From an uncultured Thermomicrobiales bacterium (GTDB lineage: Bacteria; Chloroflexota; Chloroflexia; Thermomicrobiales; UBA6265): DNA of 64,000 bases. Made by a program: the position numbers and the translations under genes. Below the pieces are notes generated by a model. It had not been told where the DNA came from and did no database searches. It worked only from the letters and a program-made list of their open reading frames with translations. Shown piece by piece: positions 46,076-54,952 of this stretch. The DNA is taken from contig CADCWG010000068.1 in the NCBI GenBank assembly GCA_902806335.1, positions 1-64,000 on the forward strand. The letters are read 5' to 3'. The first letter of the stretch is position 1, and every line of letters starts with the position of its first letter.

Positions 46076-46972
46076 ATGGCGCAGCTGACCGCGGGGACGC
46101 TGCCCGAACTGGAACGGCAGCGGGAGACGCGCCGGCAGCGCCGGCTCGCCATCGGCCGGTTACGGGCCAACCGGCTCGCGGTCGCCGGCGGGGCGATCAT
46201 CCTGGCGCTGGCGCTGGTCGCGCTCGCCGCGCCGCTGCTGGCGGCCGAAGACCAGGACAGCATGACCCTGGAGAATCAGTTCCTGCCGCCCAGCGCCGAG
46301 CACCCATTCGGGACCGACGACTTCGGGCGGGACATCCTCAGTCGGGTCATCCTCGGCTCGCGGATCTCGCTCCAGGTCGGCCTGGTCGCCGTCGGGATCG
46401 CGGCCACCGTCGGCACGGTGATTGGACTGCTCGCCGGCTACTACGGCGGCTGGGTCGACACGATCAGCCAGTGGGCCGTCGACGTGATGCTCGCGTTCCC
46501 CGGCCTGCTACTGGCGCTGGGCGTGGTCGCCGTGCTCGGGCCGGGGCTGCTCAACGTGATGATCGCCGTCGGGATCGGCTCTTTCCCCGGCTACGCCCGG
46601 CTGATGCGGGGGCAGGTCCTCGCGCTCAAGCAGACGGAGTACGTGGAAGCGGCGCGGGCGAGCGGGGCGACCGGCGGCCGCATCCTCACCCGCCACATCC
46701 TGCCGAACGCCCTCTCGCCGCTGATCGTGCTCGCCTCGCTGGGCGTCGCGGGCGCGATCCTGACCGCCGCCGCCCTGAGCTTCATCGGCCTCGGTGCCCA
46801 GCCGCCGTCCCCGGAGTGGGGCGCGATGCTGAGTTCCGGCCGCGAGTACCTGCGCCGAGAGTGGTGGATCACCACCTTCCCCGGCGCCGCGATCGCCATC
46901 ACCGTGCTGGCCTTCAACCTTCTGGGTGACGGCCTCCGCGATGCCCTGGATCCGCGCGCGACGCGCGGCTAG
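46076..46972 (+). CDS. ABC transporter permease (DppC type)
   Basis: 298 residues. It has a basic N-terminal stretch, then six membrane segments. DppC features are HPFGTDDFGRDILSRVILGS, GLLAGYYGGWVDTISQWAVD, the EAA loop YVEAARASGATGGRILTRHI and ALSFIGLGAQPPSPEWGAML, ending FNLLGDGLRDALDPR. It completes the second importer. It is followed after 39 bases by the serine hydrolase, so the four genes probably form one operon. Confidence 0.93.
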   Translation: MAQLTAGTLPELERQRETRRQRRLAIGRLRANRLAVAGGAIILALALVALAAPLLAAEDQDSMTLENQFLPPSAEHPFGTDDFGRDILSRVILGSRISLQVGLVAVGIAATVGTVIGLLAGYYGGWVDTISQWAVDVMLAFPGLLLALGVVAVLGPGLLNVMIAVGIGSFPGYARLMRGQVLALKQTEYVEAARASGATGGRILTRHILPNALSPLIVLASLGVAGAILTAAALSFIGLGAQPPSPEWGAMLSSGREYLRREWWITTFPGAAIAITVLAFNLLGDGLRDALDPRATRG

Positions 46973-47011
46973 CACCGCTGGCGCCGAGCCGCGGGAGGAC
47001 AGGAGCCAACC

Positions 47012-48382
47012 GTGAGCAAGGAGCGGCCAGCAGCGGAGAACCTCCAGGACGGCGTGCGGGCGGCGATGGCCCGCTGGGACGTGCCGGGGATGGCTGTCGC
47101 CACCCTGCGCGACGGTGCCGTCGAGGCGCACGGCTTCGGGATCGCCAGCCTCGAGACTCGGCAGGCGGTGACCGCCGACACCCTCTTCCAGATCGGCTCG
47201 ATCACCAAGGTCTTCACCGCGACGCTGGTGATGGGGCTGGTCGAGGAGGGGCGGCTCGACCTCGACGCGCCGGTCGCCACGTACCTCCCGGGGCTCCGCC
47301 TCGCCGACCCGGAGGCGCTCCGCCGGATCACCCTGCGCCACCTCCTCTCCCACACCAGCGGGTTGGAGGGCGACCGCTTCGACGACCACGGCATGGGCGA
47401 CGACGCCCTGGCACGGGCCGTTGCCGAGTTCCACACGCTGCGGCAGCTGAGCGCCCCGGGCACGCTCTGGACCTACGGCAACAGCGGGTTCGGGCTGGCG
47501 GGCGCGGCGGTGGAGAGGGTGCTCGAGACGACCTTCGAGGACGCGGTCCGAAAGCGCGTCTTCGAACCCCTCAAGATGGAGCGGTCGTTCTTCTTCGCGC
47601 ATGAGGCCATCACGTACCCGGTTGCCGTCGGTCACCGGCAGGAACCCGGGACCGCCATCGAGGTGGCGCGACCCTACCCGCTGCCGCGTGCCAGTGCCGC
47701 GGCCGGCGGGATCATCGCCACCGTCGGTGACCTGCTTCGCTTCGCGGCGGCCCACCTCGGCGACGGCAGCCTGGACGGCGGGCGTGTCCTCGCGCCGGAG
47801 TCGGTTCGCGCGATGCGGGAACCGCAGACCCCGGCGGCCAACTTCGCGGAGCACTACGGCATCGGCTGGGCGCTCCGCACCGTCGGTGGGATAGGGCTGG
47901 TCGGCCACGGCGGCGCGACCAACGGCTTCCAGGCCCAACTGACCCTTGTTCCCAGTCGCGGCTTCGCGATCGCCCTGCTCACCAACAGCGGCAAGGGCAG
48001 CGCCGCCAATCGGGACGTCGAGGAGTGGGCGCTCGCCCACGAGCTCGGGCTGAGTTTGGAGCAGCCGACGCCGATCTCCTTGCCGCCGGACACGCTGGCC
48101 CGCTTCTCCGGTCGCTACCGGCAGCCCTACGCCGACATCACCGTGGTAGTCGAAAGGGACGGGCTGCGTCTGGAGACCGTCACCAGGAGCCCGCTCACGG
48201 ACCGGGAGACGACGGTGCCACCGCGGCGGCTGGTCCCGATCTCGGAGCGAGAGTTCATGGTGCCCGACGGTGAGTCTCGCCTGGCCAGGGTCGACTTCCT
48301 GCCGGCGACCGACGGGCACCCCGAGCGGATCCGGCTCGGCGGTCGGCTCGCCGATCGTGTCGCGGGGGACCCGGCGAGCTAG
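47012..48382 (+). CDS. Beta-lactamase-family serine hydrolase
   Basis: 456 residues. An N-terminal penicillin-binding-protein/class C beta-lactamase fold has S63-x-x-K66 (SITK), Y155-G-N157 and H299-G-G301. A C-terminal beta domain from about residue 360 (LARFSGRYRQPYADITVVVE) resembles the extra domain of DUF3471/lipocalin-like hydrolases. No signal peptide is visible, so it is probably cytoplasmic. It likely acts as an esterase or D-amino-acid/peptide amidase. Its place after the importer suggests it processes the imported compound (inference). It begins with GTG 47012 after GGGAGGACAGGAG. Confidence 0.9.
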   Translation: MSKERPAAENLQDGVRAAMARWDVPGMAVATLRDGAVEAHGFGIASLETRQAVTADTLFQIGSITKVFTATLVMGLVEEGRLDLDAPVATYLPGLRLADPEALRRITLRHLLSHTSGLEGDRFDDHGMGDDALARAVAEFHTLRQLSAPGTLWTYGNSGFGLAGAAVERVLETTFEDAVRKRVFEPLKMERSFFFAHEAITYPVAVGHRQEPGTAIEVARPYPLPRASAAAGGIIATVGDLLRFAAAHLGDGSLDGGRVLAPESVRAMREPQTPAANFAEHYGIGWALRTVGGIGLVGHGGATNGFQAQLTLVPSRGFAIALLTNSGKGSAANRDVEEWALAHELGLSLEQPTPISLPPDTLARFSGRYRQPYADITVVVERDGLRLETVTRSPLTDRETTVPPRRLVPISEREFMVPDGESRLARVDFLPATDGHPERIRLGGRLADRVAGDPAS

Positions 48383-48519
48383 CGTGCGGCACCAGCGCGT
48401 GACACGCCCGGCGATCGCGAAACGACGGCACGTCCGGTGCTGAGCGGTGCCGGGATCTGCCGCACGGAGGCAAGGAGCCGGGCCGCGTCGCGGTCCATCG
48501 GGAAAGGCCGCGCGCGTCG

Positions 48520-48876
48520 ATGGTTGGTATCCACAGTACGGTCGGGACGCTGGTGATCCTGGGGTATCTCGCGACGGCGATCCTCTACGGGCTGGCGTAC
48601 GCGGGACGGGCCGTTCCGGTGCTCCGGGTCGTCTCGTTCGCCGCCGCCGGGCTCCTGCTCCTGCAGTACGTGCTCGGCTTCTCGTTGCTGGGCGACGGCT
48701 ATCGCAACCAGGCCAGCCACTACGCCTTCGCGCTGGGCGCGCTCGTCACCGTCGGCCTCGAGCACGGGCTCGCCGCGAACCGGCCGGAAGGCCGTCCCCG
48801 GGCCGCGGTTGGCGGCCTCGCCGCCGTCGGAACCCTGGTCCTCGTCGTGATCACGTACCTGATCGGGCAGGGATAA
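48520..48876 (+). CDS. Small four-helix membrane protein, unknown function
   Basis: 118 residues. Hydrophobic segments lie near residues 7-29 (TVGTLVILGYLATAILYGLA), 33-55, 67-85 and 98-116; charged loops are short. It is unrecognised, with some resemblance to small cytochrome- or DoxX-like membrane proteins but no haem ligand pattern. It starts at ATG 48520. Its neighbours, the serine hydrolase and GatC-like genes, do not define its role. Confidence 0.75.
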   Translation: MVGIHSTVGTLVILGYLATAILYGLAYAGRAVPVLRVVSFAAAGLLLLQYVLGFSLLGDGYRNQASHYAFALGALVTVGLEHGLAANRPEGRPRAAVGGLAAVGTLVLVVITYLIGQG

Positions 48877-48960
48877 GCAGGCGCGAGCGGCGGCCGTCAG
48901 CCGGACGCCGAGGCCCCCCCGGAGCGTCGCCGGTGTGGGGGCGGAGGGGAGAGGATCGTC

Positions 48961-49248
48961 ATGGCGGAGGAGAACGACCCGAGCGGCGACCTGGCGGCGG
49001 GGTCGGGACCGGAGCCGGTGAGCACCGACCCCGGCCCCCTGGCCGCCGAGCCGCAGATGGCGGCGATCCTGGCCCGGTTCGGCGGTCGCCTCTCGCCTGA
49101 CCAGCGGACCCGGGTCCGAGCCGGGATCGAGGGGACCGTGCGCATGGCGACTCGCCTGCGGGCCGTGCCGCTCGGGAATGGCGACGAGCCCGCCGGCGCC
49201 TTTGTCCCGTACCGCGCCGACGCCGAATCCGGCTCCGGCCGTGGCTGA
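48961..49248 (+). CDS. GatC/AtzG-like accessory protein of the amidase
   Basis: 95 residues. After a polar start come MAAILARFGGRLSPDQRTRV and RAGIEGTVRMATRLRAVPLG, two helices and the end NGDEPAGAFVPYR, the pattern of small GatC- or AtzG-type proteins that wrap an amidase partner. Its stop overlaps the amidase GTG start by eight bases, so they are coupled. Inferred role: stabilising subunit of the amidase. Start ATG 48961 follows GAGGGGAGAGG. Confidence 0.7.
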   Translation: MAEENDPSGDLAAGSGPEPVSTDPGPLAAEPQMAAILARFGGRLSPDQRTRVRAGIEGTVRMATRLRAVPLGNGDEPAGAFVPYRADAESGSGRG

Positions 49249-50680
49249 GCGAGCGAGGTCCGGCGCCGCGACGGGTGACGTCGTCGAACTCCCCGACCTC
49301 TTCGAACTCGGCCGGCGGCTCCGCGCCGGGGAGACCACGCCGACCGCCCTGGCGGAGGGCGCGTTGCGGGCCCTCGATGGCGACGGGCGACGACTCAACG
49401 CGGTGGTGACGGTCACCCATGAGCGGGCCCTCGCCGAGGCGGCCGCCGCCGAGGATGATCTCGCGGCGGGGCGCGACCGGGGGCCGCTGCACGGCATCCC
49501 CTACGGCGCGAAGGACCTGCTGGCCGCCGCCGGCGCGCCGACCACCTGGGGGGCGGCTCCACTCCGCGGCCAGTCCTTCGACCACGACGCCGCCGTGGTC
49601 GCCCGCTTGCGCGACGTGGGCGCGGTGCTGGCCGGAAAGCTGGCGACGGTCGAGCTGGCCGGCGGGTTCGGCTACGACCAGCCCGATGCCGCGCTAACCG
49701 GCCCCGGTCGGAACGCCTGGGACGCCGGCGCCTGGGCGGGCGGGTCGTCGAGCGGCTCGGGTGCCGCCGTGGCCGCCGGGCTGGTGCCGTACGCCCTCGG
49801 CTCGGAGACGTGGGGCTCGATCACCACCCCGGCGGCGATGAACGGCGTGACGGGCCTCCGTCCCACCTACGGCCGGGTGAGCAGGGCGGGGGCGATGGCG
49901 CTCTCCTGGTCCATGGACAAGATCGGCCCGCTGGCGCGGAGCGCCCGCGACTGCGCGGTCGTCCTCGCCGCGATCGCCGGACCGGACCCGTCCCTCCCCC
50001 CCGGCGCGCCGTCGGACGGCGGCCCCCGATTCCCGCCGTCTGACGGGGCGGCGCCCGCGTCCGGGTTCCGGGTCGCCATCCTCCGCGGCGCGGCGGACGG
50101 GGCACAGCCCGCGGTCGCGGCGAACCTCGCGGCGGCGCTCGAGGTGCTGCGGGAGTTCGCGACGCTGGAAGATGTCACGCTGCCCGACCTGCCGTTCGCC
50201 GAGGCGGCGAGCATCGTGATCATCGCCGAGGGTGCCGCGGCCTTCGAGGACATGATCGAGCGCGGCGAGGTTGCCCGCCTGACGGCGCCCGAGGACCGGG
50301 TCGGTCTGCTCAACGGGCTCGCGCTGCCGGCGGTCGACTACCTCCGGGCCCTCCGGATTCGCCGCGTCGCCGGGCGGGCGCTCGATGCACTCCTGGCGCC
50401 CTTCGACGCCGTGGTGGCGCCGACCCTCCTCAAGGTCGCCCCACCCCTGGAGATGGGTCTGAACGAGTACTTCGCGGACCAGGGAGACGCGCCGCGCCTG
50501 GGCGCGGCCGGTAACCTCTGCGGGCTGCCGGCGGTGACGGTCCCGTCCGGCTTCGGCGAGCGTGGCCTGCCGACCGGCCTCGAGCTGATGGGCCGGGCGT
50601 TCGCCGAAGATCGCATCCTCGCCGTCGCCGACGCGTTCCAGGCCCGCACCGACTGGCACCGTCGCCGGCCGCCTCGATAG
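49241..50680 (+). CDS. Amidase signature family amidase
   Basis: 479 residues. It has the Ser-cisSer-Lys triad: K91 in GIPYGAKDLL, the cis-serine in GGSSSGSG near 168-174, and the nucleophile serine in GSETWGSITTPA near residue 193, where tryptophan replaces the usual first glycine. GLRPTYGRVSRAGAMALSWS and DKIGPLARSARDCAVVL follow, as in AtzE/AtzF-like amidases. The substrate is an unknown carboxamide. The GTG 49241 start overlaps the GatC-like gene. An earlier GTG is out of step with homologues. It probably forms a complex with the upstream small protein. Confidence 0.88.
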   Translation: MAERARSGAATGDVVELPDLFELGRRLRAGETTPTALAEGALRALDGDGRRLNAVVTVTHERALAEAAAAEDDLAAGRDRGPLHGIPYGAKDLLAAAGAPTTWGAAPLRGQSFDHDAAVVARLRDVGAVLAGKLATVELAGGFGYDQPDAALTGPGRNAWDAGAWAGGSSSGSGAAVAAGLVPYALGSETWGSITTPAAMNGVTGLRPTYGRVSRAGAMALSWSMDKIGPLARSARDCAVVLAAIAGPDPSLPPGAPSDGGPRFPPSDGAAPASGFRVAILRGAADGAQPAVAANLAAALEVLREFATLEDVTLPDLPFAEAASIVIIAEGAAAFEDMIERGEVARLTAPEDRVGLLNGLALPAVDYLRALRIRRVAGRALDALLAPFDAVVAPTLLKVAPPLEMGLNEYFADQGDAPRLGAAGNLCGLPAVTVPSGFGERGLPTGLELMGRAFAEDRILAVADAFQARTDWHRRRPPR

Positions 50681-51049
50681 CATCCCGCGGGGCCGGGGCG
50701 AGACCCGGTGGGTCGGAGCATGGCCCAATCCGCGCCGCGTCGACCGCGGGCCGTCTGGCGCCACCCGGGCCGGGGACGGCGCCGTCGTGGGCCGCTTCGC
50801 GGTTGGCGGTGTTCGCTCGGCGTGACGACCGCTCGGCCGCCTGTGGCGTCGCGCGACGGGAGGTCCGCCGCCGACGGCGAGAGAGGAGAGACGTCGCGCC
50901 GGCGTCCTCTCTCCGTGGGTGGCGCGGTCCTCGGGGGGAGGTTCGTCGCGACCGGCCGGGTAGAATGGGCTGTCGGACGGTGGCTCCCGCTCGGGCGTCG
51001 CGACGGTCAGGGCCCGGCGCGAACACCGGGTAGACGGGGACGGCAGAGC
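50681..51049. other. Non-coding gap, weak promoter signal
   Basis: About 370 bases between the amidase and the small NHLP-like gene. A TAGAAT (50961-50966) could be a -10 box about 85 bases before the gene; no good -35 is seen. Frames here are Arg-rich and not protein-like. Confidence 0.45.
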
Positions 51050-51313
51050 ATGGACGATCCGATGGCGGCGCACGACGAGGTCCGGGCCGACCTGCTGACG
51101 CGGCTGGCCGAGCAGGCGATGAGCGACCCCGCATTCCGCGCGGAGGCGGCGGTCGACCTCGAGGGGGCGCTCGTCGCCCACGGTTACACGCTCAACGAGC
51201 GCGAGCGCCAGCTCGTGCTGCGCTTCCGGGCCGCGCTCGAAGAGGCCGGGATCGACCTCTCGCTCGGCGCCCCGCCCGACCCCGAGCACCTGGCGGCGCT
51301 CCTCGGGCGCTAG
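51050..51313 (+). CDS. Small NHLP-leader-like protein
   Basis: 87 residues. The body LTRLAEQAMSDPAFRAEAAV, DLEGALVAHGYTLNERERQL, VLRFRAALEEAGIDLS follows the DPxFR...L...GYxLxxxE pattern of nitrile-hydratase-like leader peptides (NHLP clan, Os1348/Franean1_4349-like). These are leader proteins of ribosomal peptide natural products or stand-alone helical proteins. The short tail LGAPPDPEHLAALLGR lacks Cys, a Ser-rich core or a GG cleavage site, and no YcaO, lanthionine synthase or peptidase-transporter gene is near, so a RiPP role is unproven. It converges on the asparaginase gene. Confidence 0.65.
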   Translation: MDDPMAAHDEVRADLLTRLAEQAMSDPAFRAEAAVDLEGALVAHGYTLNERERQLVLRFRAALEEAGIDLSLGAPPDPEHLAALLGR

Positions 51314-51382
51314 GGCGCCGGAGAGGCTGACGACCGGACCCCAGTGTAGGGTAGGTGGCGGCGCGGCAGCCCGGCGTCCCGC

Positions 51383-52393
51383 TCAGGTCGCGTCGAACAG
51401 CGCCCGTACCCTGTCGACGGAGCCGCACGCGCCGAGCGCGACCATCAGCTTCACCCGCGCCTTCTGGGCGGTCAGACCGTGGGCCGGGATGACCCCCAGC
51501 CTGGCGAGGTCGTGCCCGCCCCCGGCCGCGCCGCCGCCGCCGTAGGTCGCGGCCAGCGGTCCCGCGACGCACCGGGAGCAGAGCACGACCGGGACGCCCG
51601 CCGCGAGGGCGGCAGCGATCCCCGGCACGACGCCCGAAGGCACGTTGCCGGCGCCCGAGCCCTCGACGACGATGCCGCGGTAGCCGGCCTCGAGCGCCCA
51701 GCGCAGTGGCCGGTCGTCGTCCCCGACGCACGGCTTGAAGAGGAACACCGCCGGCTCGATCCGCTCGGCGTCGATGCGCTGCCGTAGGGGCGGCGGGTGG
51801 TGGAAACGGACGGTGCCGCCGTCGACCGACCCCGCCGGGCCGACGCCCGGGGAGGCGAAGGCGGCCGGGTTGGTGGTGTGGACCTTGGTCACGTGGCGGG
51901 CGGCGTGGATCGTCTCGTTGGCGACCAGCAGGGCGCCGCGGTCGCGGGCGCCCGGCGCGACAGCGACCCGGGCGGCGTCGAGCAGGTTGCGTGGACCGTC
52001 GCTGCCGATGTCGTCGAGGTGGCGCAGCGCGACGGCCAGCACGACCGGCTTGGAGGACCCCACAAGGAGGTCGAGCAGCAGCGCCGTCTCTTCGGCCGTG
52101 TCGGTGCCGTGGGTGACGACGGCACCGGCGATGGTCGGGTCGGCCAGCCCCGCGTCGACGCGGCGGGCGAGGTCGAGCATCAGGGCCGGCGTGACGTTCC
52201 AGCCGTTCACGGTGGCCACCGATTCCAGCGATAGGTCGGCGACCCCGGCGAGCCCGGGGACCCGCCCGAGCAACTCGCCGACGTCGGCGACCGCGGCGAC
52301 CGCCCCGGTGGCCGCGTCGCGGCGGCTGGCGATCGTGCCGCCCGTGGCGTAGACCCGCAGTGCCGGCCGCCGTTCCTGGCCGCCCACGCCCAT
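51383..52393 (-). CDS. L-asparaginase (type I/II fold)
   Basis: 336 residues. Hydrolyses asparagine (perhaps glutamine) to the acid and ammonia. It has YATGGTIASRR with the nucleophile Thr (T17 or T20 of TGGTIAS), VVTHGTDTAEETALLL with T97 and D98 of the second motif, KVHTTNPAAF, and GIVVEGSGAGNVPSG. The C-terminus is shorter than in E. coli type II, without a signal peptide, so it is cytoplasmic. ATG 52393 has GGCGAGGGGACGG upstream. It is divergent from the universal stress protein gene. Confidence 0.93.
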   Translation of the reverse strand: MGVGGQERRPALRVYATGGTIASRRDAATGAVAAVADVGELLGRVPGLAGVADLSLESVATVNGWNVTPALMLDLARRVDAGLADPTIAGAVVTHGTDTAEETALLLDLLVGSSKPVVLAVALRHLDDIGSDGPRNLLDAARVAVAPGARDRGALLVANETIHAARHVTKVHTTNPAAFASPGVGPAGSVDGGTVRFHHPPPLRQRIDAERIEPAVFLFKPCVGDDDRPLRWALEAGYRGIVVEGSGAGNVPSGVVPGIAAALAAGVPVVLCSRCVAGPLAATYGGGGAAGGGHDLARLGVIPAHGLTAQKARVKLMVALGACGSVDRVRALFDAT

Positions 52394-52588
52394 GACACCG
52401 TCCCCTCGCCTCGCCAGGATGGTCGACGCGCCAGCATACTCTGGCGTTGGGCCGGTCGGGGTGGCGCGATCCGACCGCTGAGAGCCGCACCCCTCGTCAC
52501 AGCGGCGTCTGGTGTAGGCTCTCGGCCTGGCCGGGATGGGCACACCGAGGACCGGACGGCGGTCGTGATGATGGGGCGGGGGGCGGCG

Positions 52589-53566
52589 ATGGCGGAAGCC
52601 GGGAAGACGGGGATCGGCCGGCGGCTCCTGGTGCCGCTCGATGGGTCGGATCGCTCCGAGCGGTCCCTGCCCTATGCGCTCGCGATCGCCGCGCCGGACG
52701 CCGCGGTCGTGCTGTTCCGGGTCGTGCCCGAGGCCGAGCCGATCCGCGGCCTGATGGGCAACGTGGAACAGACCGCGGAGGAGGTCACCGAGCGCTACCG
52801 CCGGATCGCCCGTCAGGACCTGGCCACCGCCGCCGCGCAGCTCAGGCACGAGCCGTCCGCGTCCGGTCTCACGGTGACGGAAGAGGTCGGCACCGGCCTG
52901 CCGGTGCCGAGCATCCTCGCGGCGGCCCAGGCGCAGGGCGCCGACACGATCGTGATGGCCAGCCACGGTCGAGGTGCCGCCGGGCGGCTCGCGTTCGGCA
53001 GCGTGACGGACGAGGTCGCGCGAGCGTCGACCGTGCCGGTAGTGGTGATCCGGCCAGACGAGGACGAGGAGGGGGTGGCGCCCAGCGGTCCGGCGCCGCT
53101 CGCCCGGGTGATCGTGCCGCTGGACGGGTCGGACCATGCCCGAGGGGCCTTGCCGGTCGCCACCGAACTGGCGCGGCGGCTGAACCTGCCGGTGCGCCTG
53201 GTGATGGCGATCGACACGCCCAGCCTTGCCAGTGGTGGGCTGGGGATGGGCGCCGGGGTCGGGGTCGGACTCGAGGGCGACGACCTCTTCGCTCAGGTCC
53301 AGGAGGAGGCGACGGCGGTGCTCGACGAGGCCGGCCGCGATGCGGCGGCGGCCGGGGTGGCCGTGGAGACCGCCACCCTGATCGGGTCCGCCGGCGACGC
53401 GATCATCGGCGATGCTCGGTCGACCGACCTCGTCGTCCTGACCAGCCACGGCCGGAGCGGGATCAGCCGGCTGCTGATGGGCAGCGTGGCCGAGCAGTTG
53501 GTCCGCGGCGCCCGGGGTCCGGTGCTCCTGGTGCCGTCCCCAGGACGGCCGACCACGGCCGACTGA
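52589..53566 (+). CDS. Tandem-domain universal stress protein
   Basis: 325 residues with two UspA domains. Domain 1 starts RRLLVPLDGSDRSERSLPYA and ends with the ATP motif SHGRGAAGRLAFGSVTDEV. Domain 2 starts RVIVPLDGSDHARGALPVAT and ends SHGRSGISRLLMGSVAEQLV. Both have the G-2x-G-9x-G(S) nucleotide pattern. It likely senses energy or redox stress. The start is uncertain: ATG 52589 has a GGGGCGGGGGG stretch upstream; GTG 52565 would add eight residues. A Gly-rich loop LASGGLGMGAGVGVGLEGDD lies in domain 2. Confidence 0.92.
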   Translation: MAEAGKTGIGRRLLVPLDGSDRSERSLPYALAIAAPDAAVVLFRVVPEAEPIRGLMGNVEQTAEEVTERYRRIARQDLATAAAQLRHEPSASGLTVTEEVGTGLPVPSILAAAQAQGADTIVMASHGRGAAGRLAFGSVTDEVARASTVPVVVIRPDEDEEGVAPSGPAPLARVIVPLDGSDHARGALPVATELARRLNLPVRLVMAIDTPSLASGGLGMGAGVGVGLEGDDLFAQVQEEATAVLDEAGRDAAAAGVAVETATLIGSAGDAIIGDARSTDLVVLTSHGRSGISRLLMGSVAEQLVRGARGPVLLVPSPGRPTTAD

Positions 53567-53766
53567 CCGCGATCGACGACCGAGGCGAACGCCATCGCGC
53601 CGGCGCCGGCGGCGGCCAGCAGCCGGTCGCCGGCCGATTCGTCCCGCTTGGCCATCCCTGGCGACGTCTACCGGGACGGTCCGTCGCGACCGGGACGCGG
53701 CGCCGCGGTCGTCGCCCGCGCGGACGGTCAGTACCGGATCGGGGTAATCGCCGGCGCTTCGCCCGG

Positions 53767-53828
53767 CGGGGACGCAGCCGGCTTCAGCCGGCTGCGTCCC
53801 TGAGCCGCTGACCTCGGGGCTCGGCCCC
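53767..53828 (-). repeat. Dispersed palindromic repeat, copy D (minus orientation)
   Basis: Read on the minus strand it gives GCCCCGAGGT, a 9-base spacer, GGCTCAGGGACG and then CAGCCGGCTGAAGCCGGCTG. On the plus strand the 14-bp arms GGGACGCAGCCGGC (53769-53782) and its complement (53787-53800) make a perfect hairpin with a TTCA loop. Confidence 0.65.
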
Positions 53829-53953
53829 GGGCGGGGCGACCGTCCCGGCACCCCCGGTACCATCACTGATCAGCCGGGTTCGGTATAACACCGAACCGGG
53901 GGTACCTTCGAGGGATCGACGACGTGGCAACGGCTGGGCCCGCCGTGGCGCAT

Positions 53954-54035
53954 GCCCCGGGCTCAGGCACGAAGCCGGCTATAGGCCGGCTGGGATCCCC
54001 GGGCACGGACGCCGGAGTGACCATTCGGAGTCCGC
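53954..54035 (+). repeat. Dispersed palindromic repeat, copy B
   Basis: GCCCCGGGCTCAGGCACG then AAGCCGGCTATAGGCCGGCT, and about 20 bases later a second hairpin with GGACGCCGG and CGGAGTCC arms. It has the same order of elements as the copy at 9038. Confidence 0.6.
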
Positions 54036-54074
54036 ATCGATTCCCGTCTGGCCACCGGGCGGCGGCGGCGGGGG

Positions 54075-54752
54075 TTACCCCTGCCCGGTCCCGAAGAGGC
54101 GGTCGCCGGCGTCGCCGAGGCCGGGCCGGATAAAGCGGTTGGCGTCCAACTCGCGGTCGAGCGAAGCGGCGTAGAGCTGGACGTCCGGGTGGTCGCTGGC
54201 CATCAGCGCGACGCCCTCCGGCGCGGCCTTGATGCCGACGAACTTGATCCACTGCGCTCCCCAGTCCTTGAGCACCGTCGCCGCGTCGGACGCCGAGCCG
54301 CCGGTCGCCAGCATCGGGTCGAGCACGATGACCAGGTCGTCCGGGCAGCGTTCGGGCAGCCGGTTGTAGTAGCTGACCGGGCGGTGGGTCGCCTCGTCGC
54401 GGTACATCCCGAGGTGCCAGACCTCGGCGCGGGGCAGCGCGTCGATGGCCGCCTCGACCAGCCCCAGCCCGGCGCGGAGGATCGGCACGAGGCCGATCCG
54501 GACGTCGATCTGCGCGCCGTCGGTCTCTTCGAGCGGGGTGCGGTACCGGATGGCCGTCGTCGGCAGGTCGGCGGTCGCCTCGTACAGCAGCAGCGGGGTC
54601 AGCTCGCGGACAAGCTCCCGGAACAGCTTCGTGTCGGTCCGCTCGTCCGACAGCAGCGTCACCTTGTGCCGCACCAACGGGTGGCCGCTGACGTGGAGGT
54701 TGGGGAACGTGCCCGGGGCAGCGGTGGCGGCGGCGGGGGTACGGTCCGACAT
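54075..54752 (-). CDS. upp: Uracil phosphoribosyltransferase
   Basis: 225 residues. Salvages uracil with PRPP to UMP. It has HPLVRHKVTLLSDERTDTKL, FRELVRELTPLLLYEAT, VPILRAGLGLVEAAIDALP, the PRPP loop VLDPMLATGGSASDA and the C-terminal RFIRPGLGDAGDRLFGT. About 17 N-terminal residues are Ala/Pro/Thr-rich and extra. ATG 54752 has AGGAG seven bases upstream and is preferred over 54791. It is divergent from the VOC gene and convergent with the stress protein gene. Confidence 0.95.
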   Translation of the reverse strand: MSDRTPAAATAAPGTFPNLHVSGHPLVRHKVTLLSDERTDTKLFRELVRELTPLLLYEATADLPTTAIRYRTPLEETDGAQIDVRIGLVPILRAGLGLVEAAIDALPRAEVWHLGMYRDEATHRPVSYYNRLPERCPDDLVIVLDPMLATGGSASDAATVLKDWGAQWIKFVGIKAAPEGVALMASDHPDVQLYAASLDRELDANRFIRPGLGDAGDRLFGTGQG

Positions 54753-54952
54753 CGAGCGGCTCCTGTGGTGACGGTTCTCGCGGTGGAGCATGCGCGGCGC
54801 CGCGCCCGGGGAGGGATGATGGGCGGATCGGTGCCCGGGCGCAAGCGCCGCGGCTGCACCGGCCCGGACGGCATGGCGCGTGCGGCACCGGGGATGGCAC
54901 AGACGTGACCACCGGGAACGATGTGGCAGGGAAGCCAGCGGGAGGAACGGGC

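Larger units (their letters stand above)
53567..54074. other. Convergent gap with two repeat copies and hairpins
   Basis: About 510 bases between the convergent stress-protein and upp genes. It holds two copies of the dispersed repeat, in opposite orientations (about 53767-53828 and 53954-54035), and a hairpin with GGTTCGGT/ACCGAACC arms near 53877-53899. No coding sequence is seen. Confidence 0.6.
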
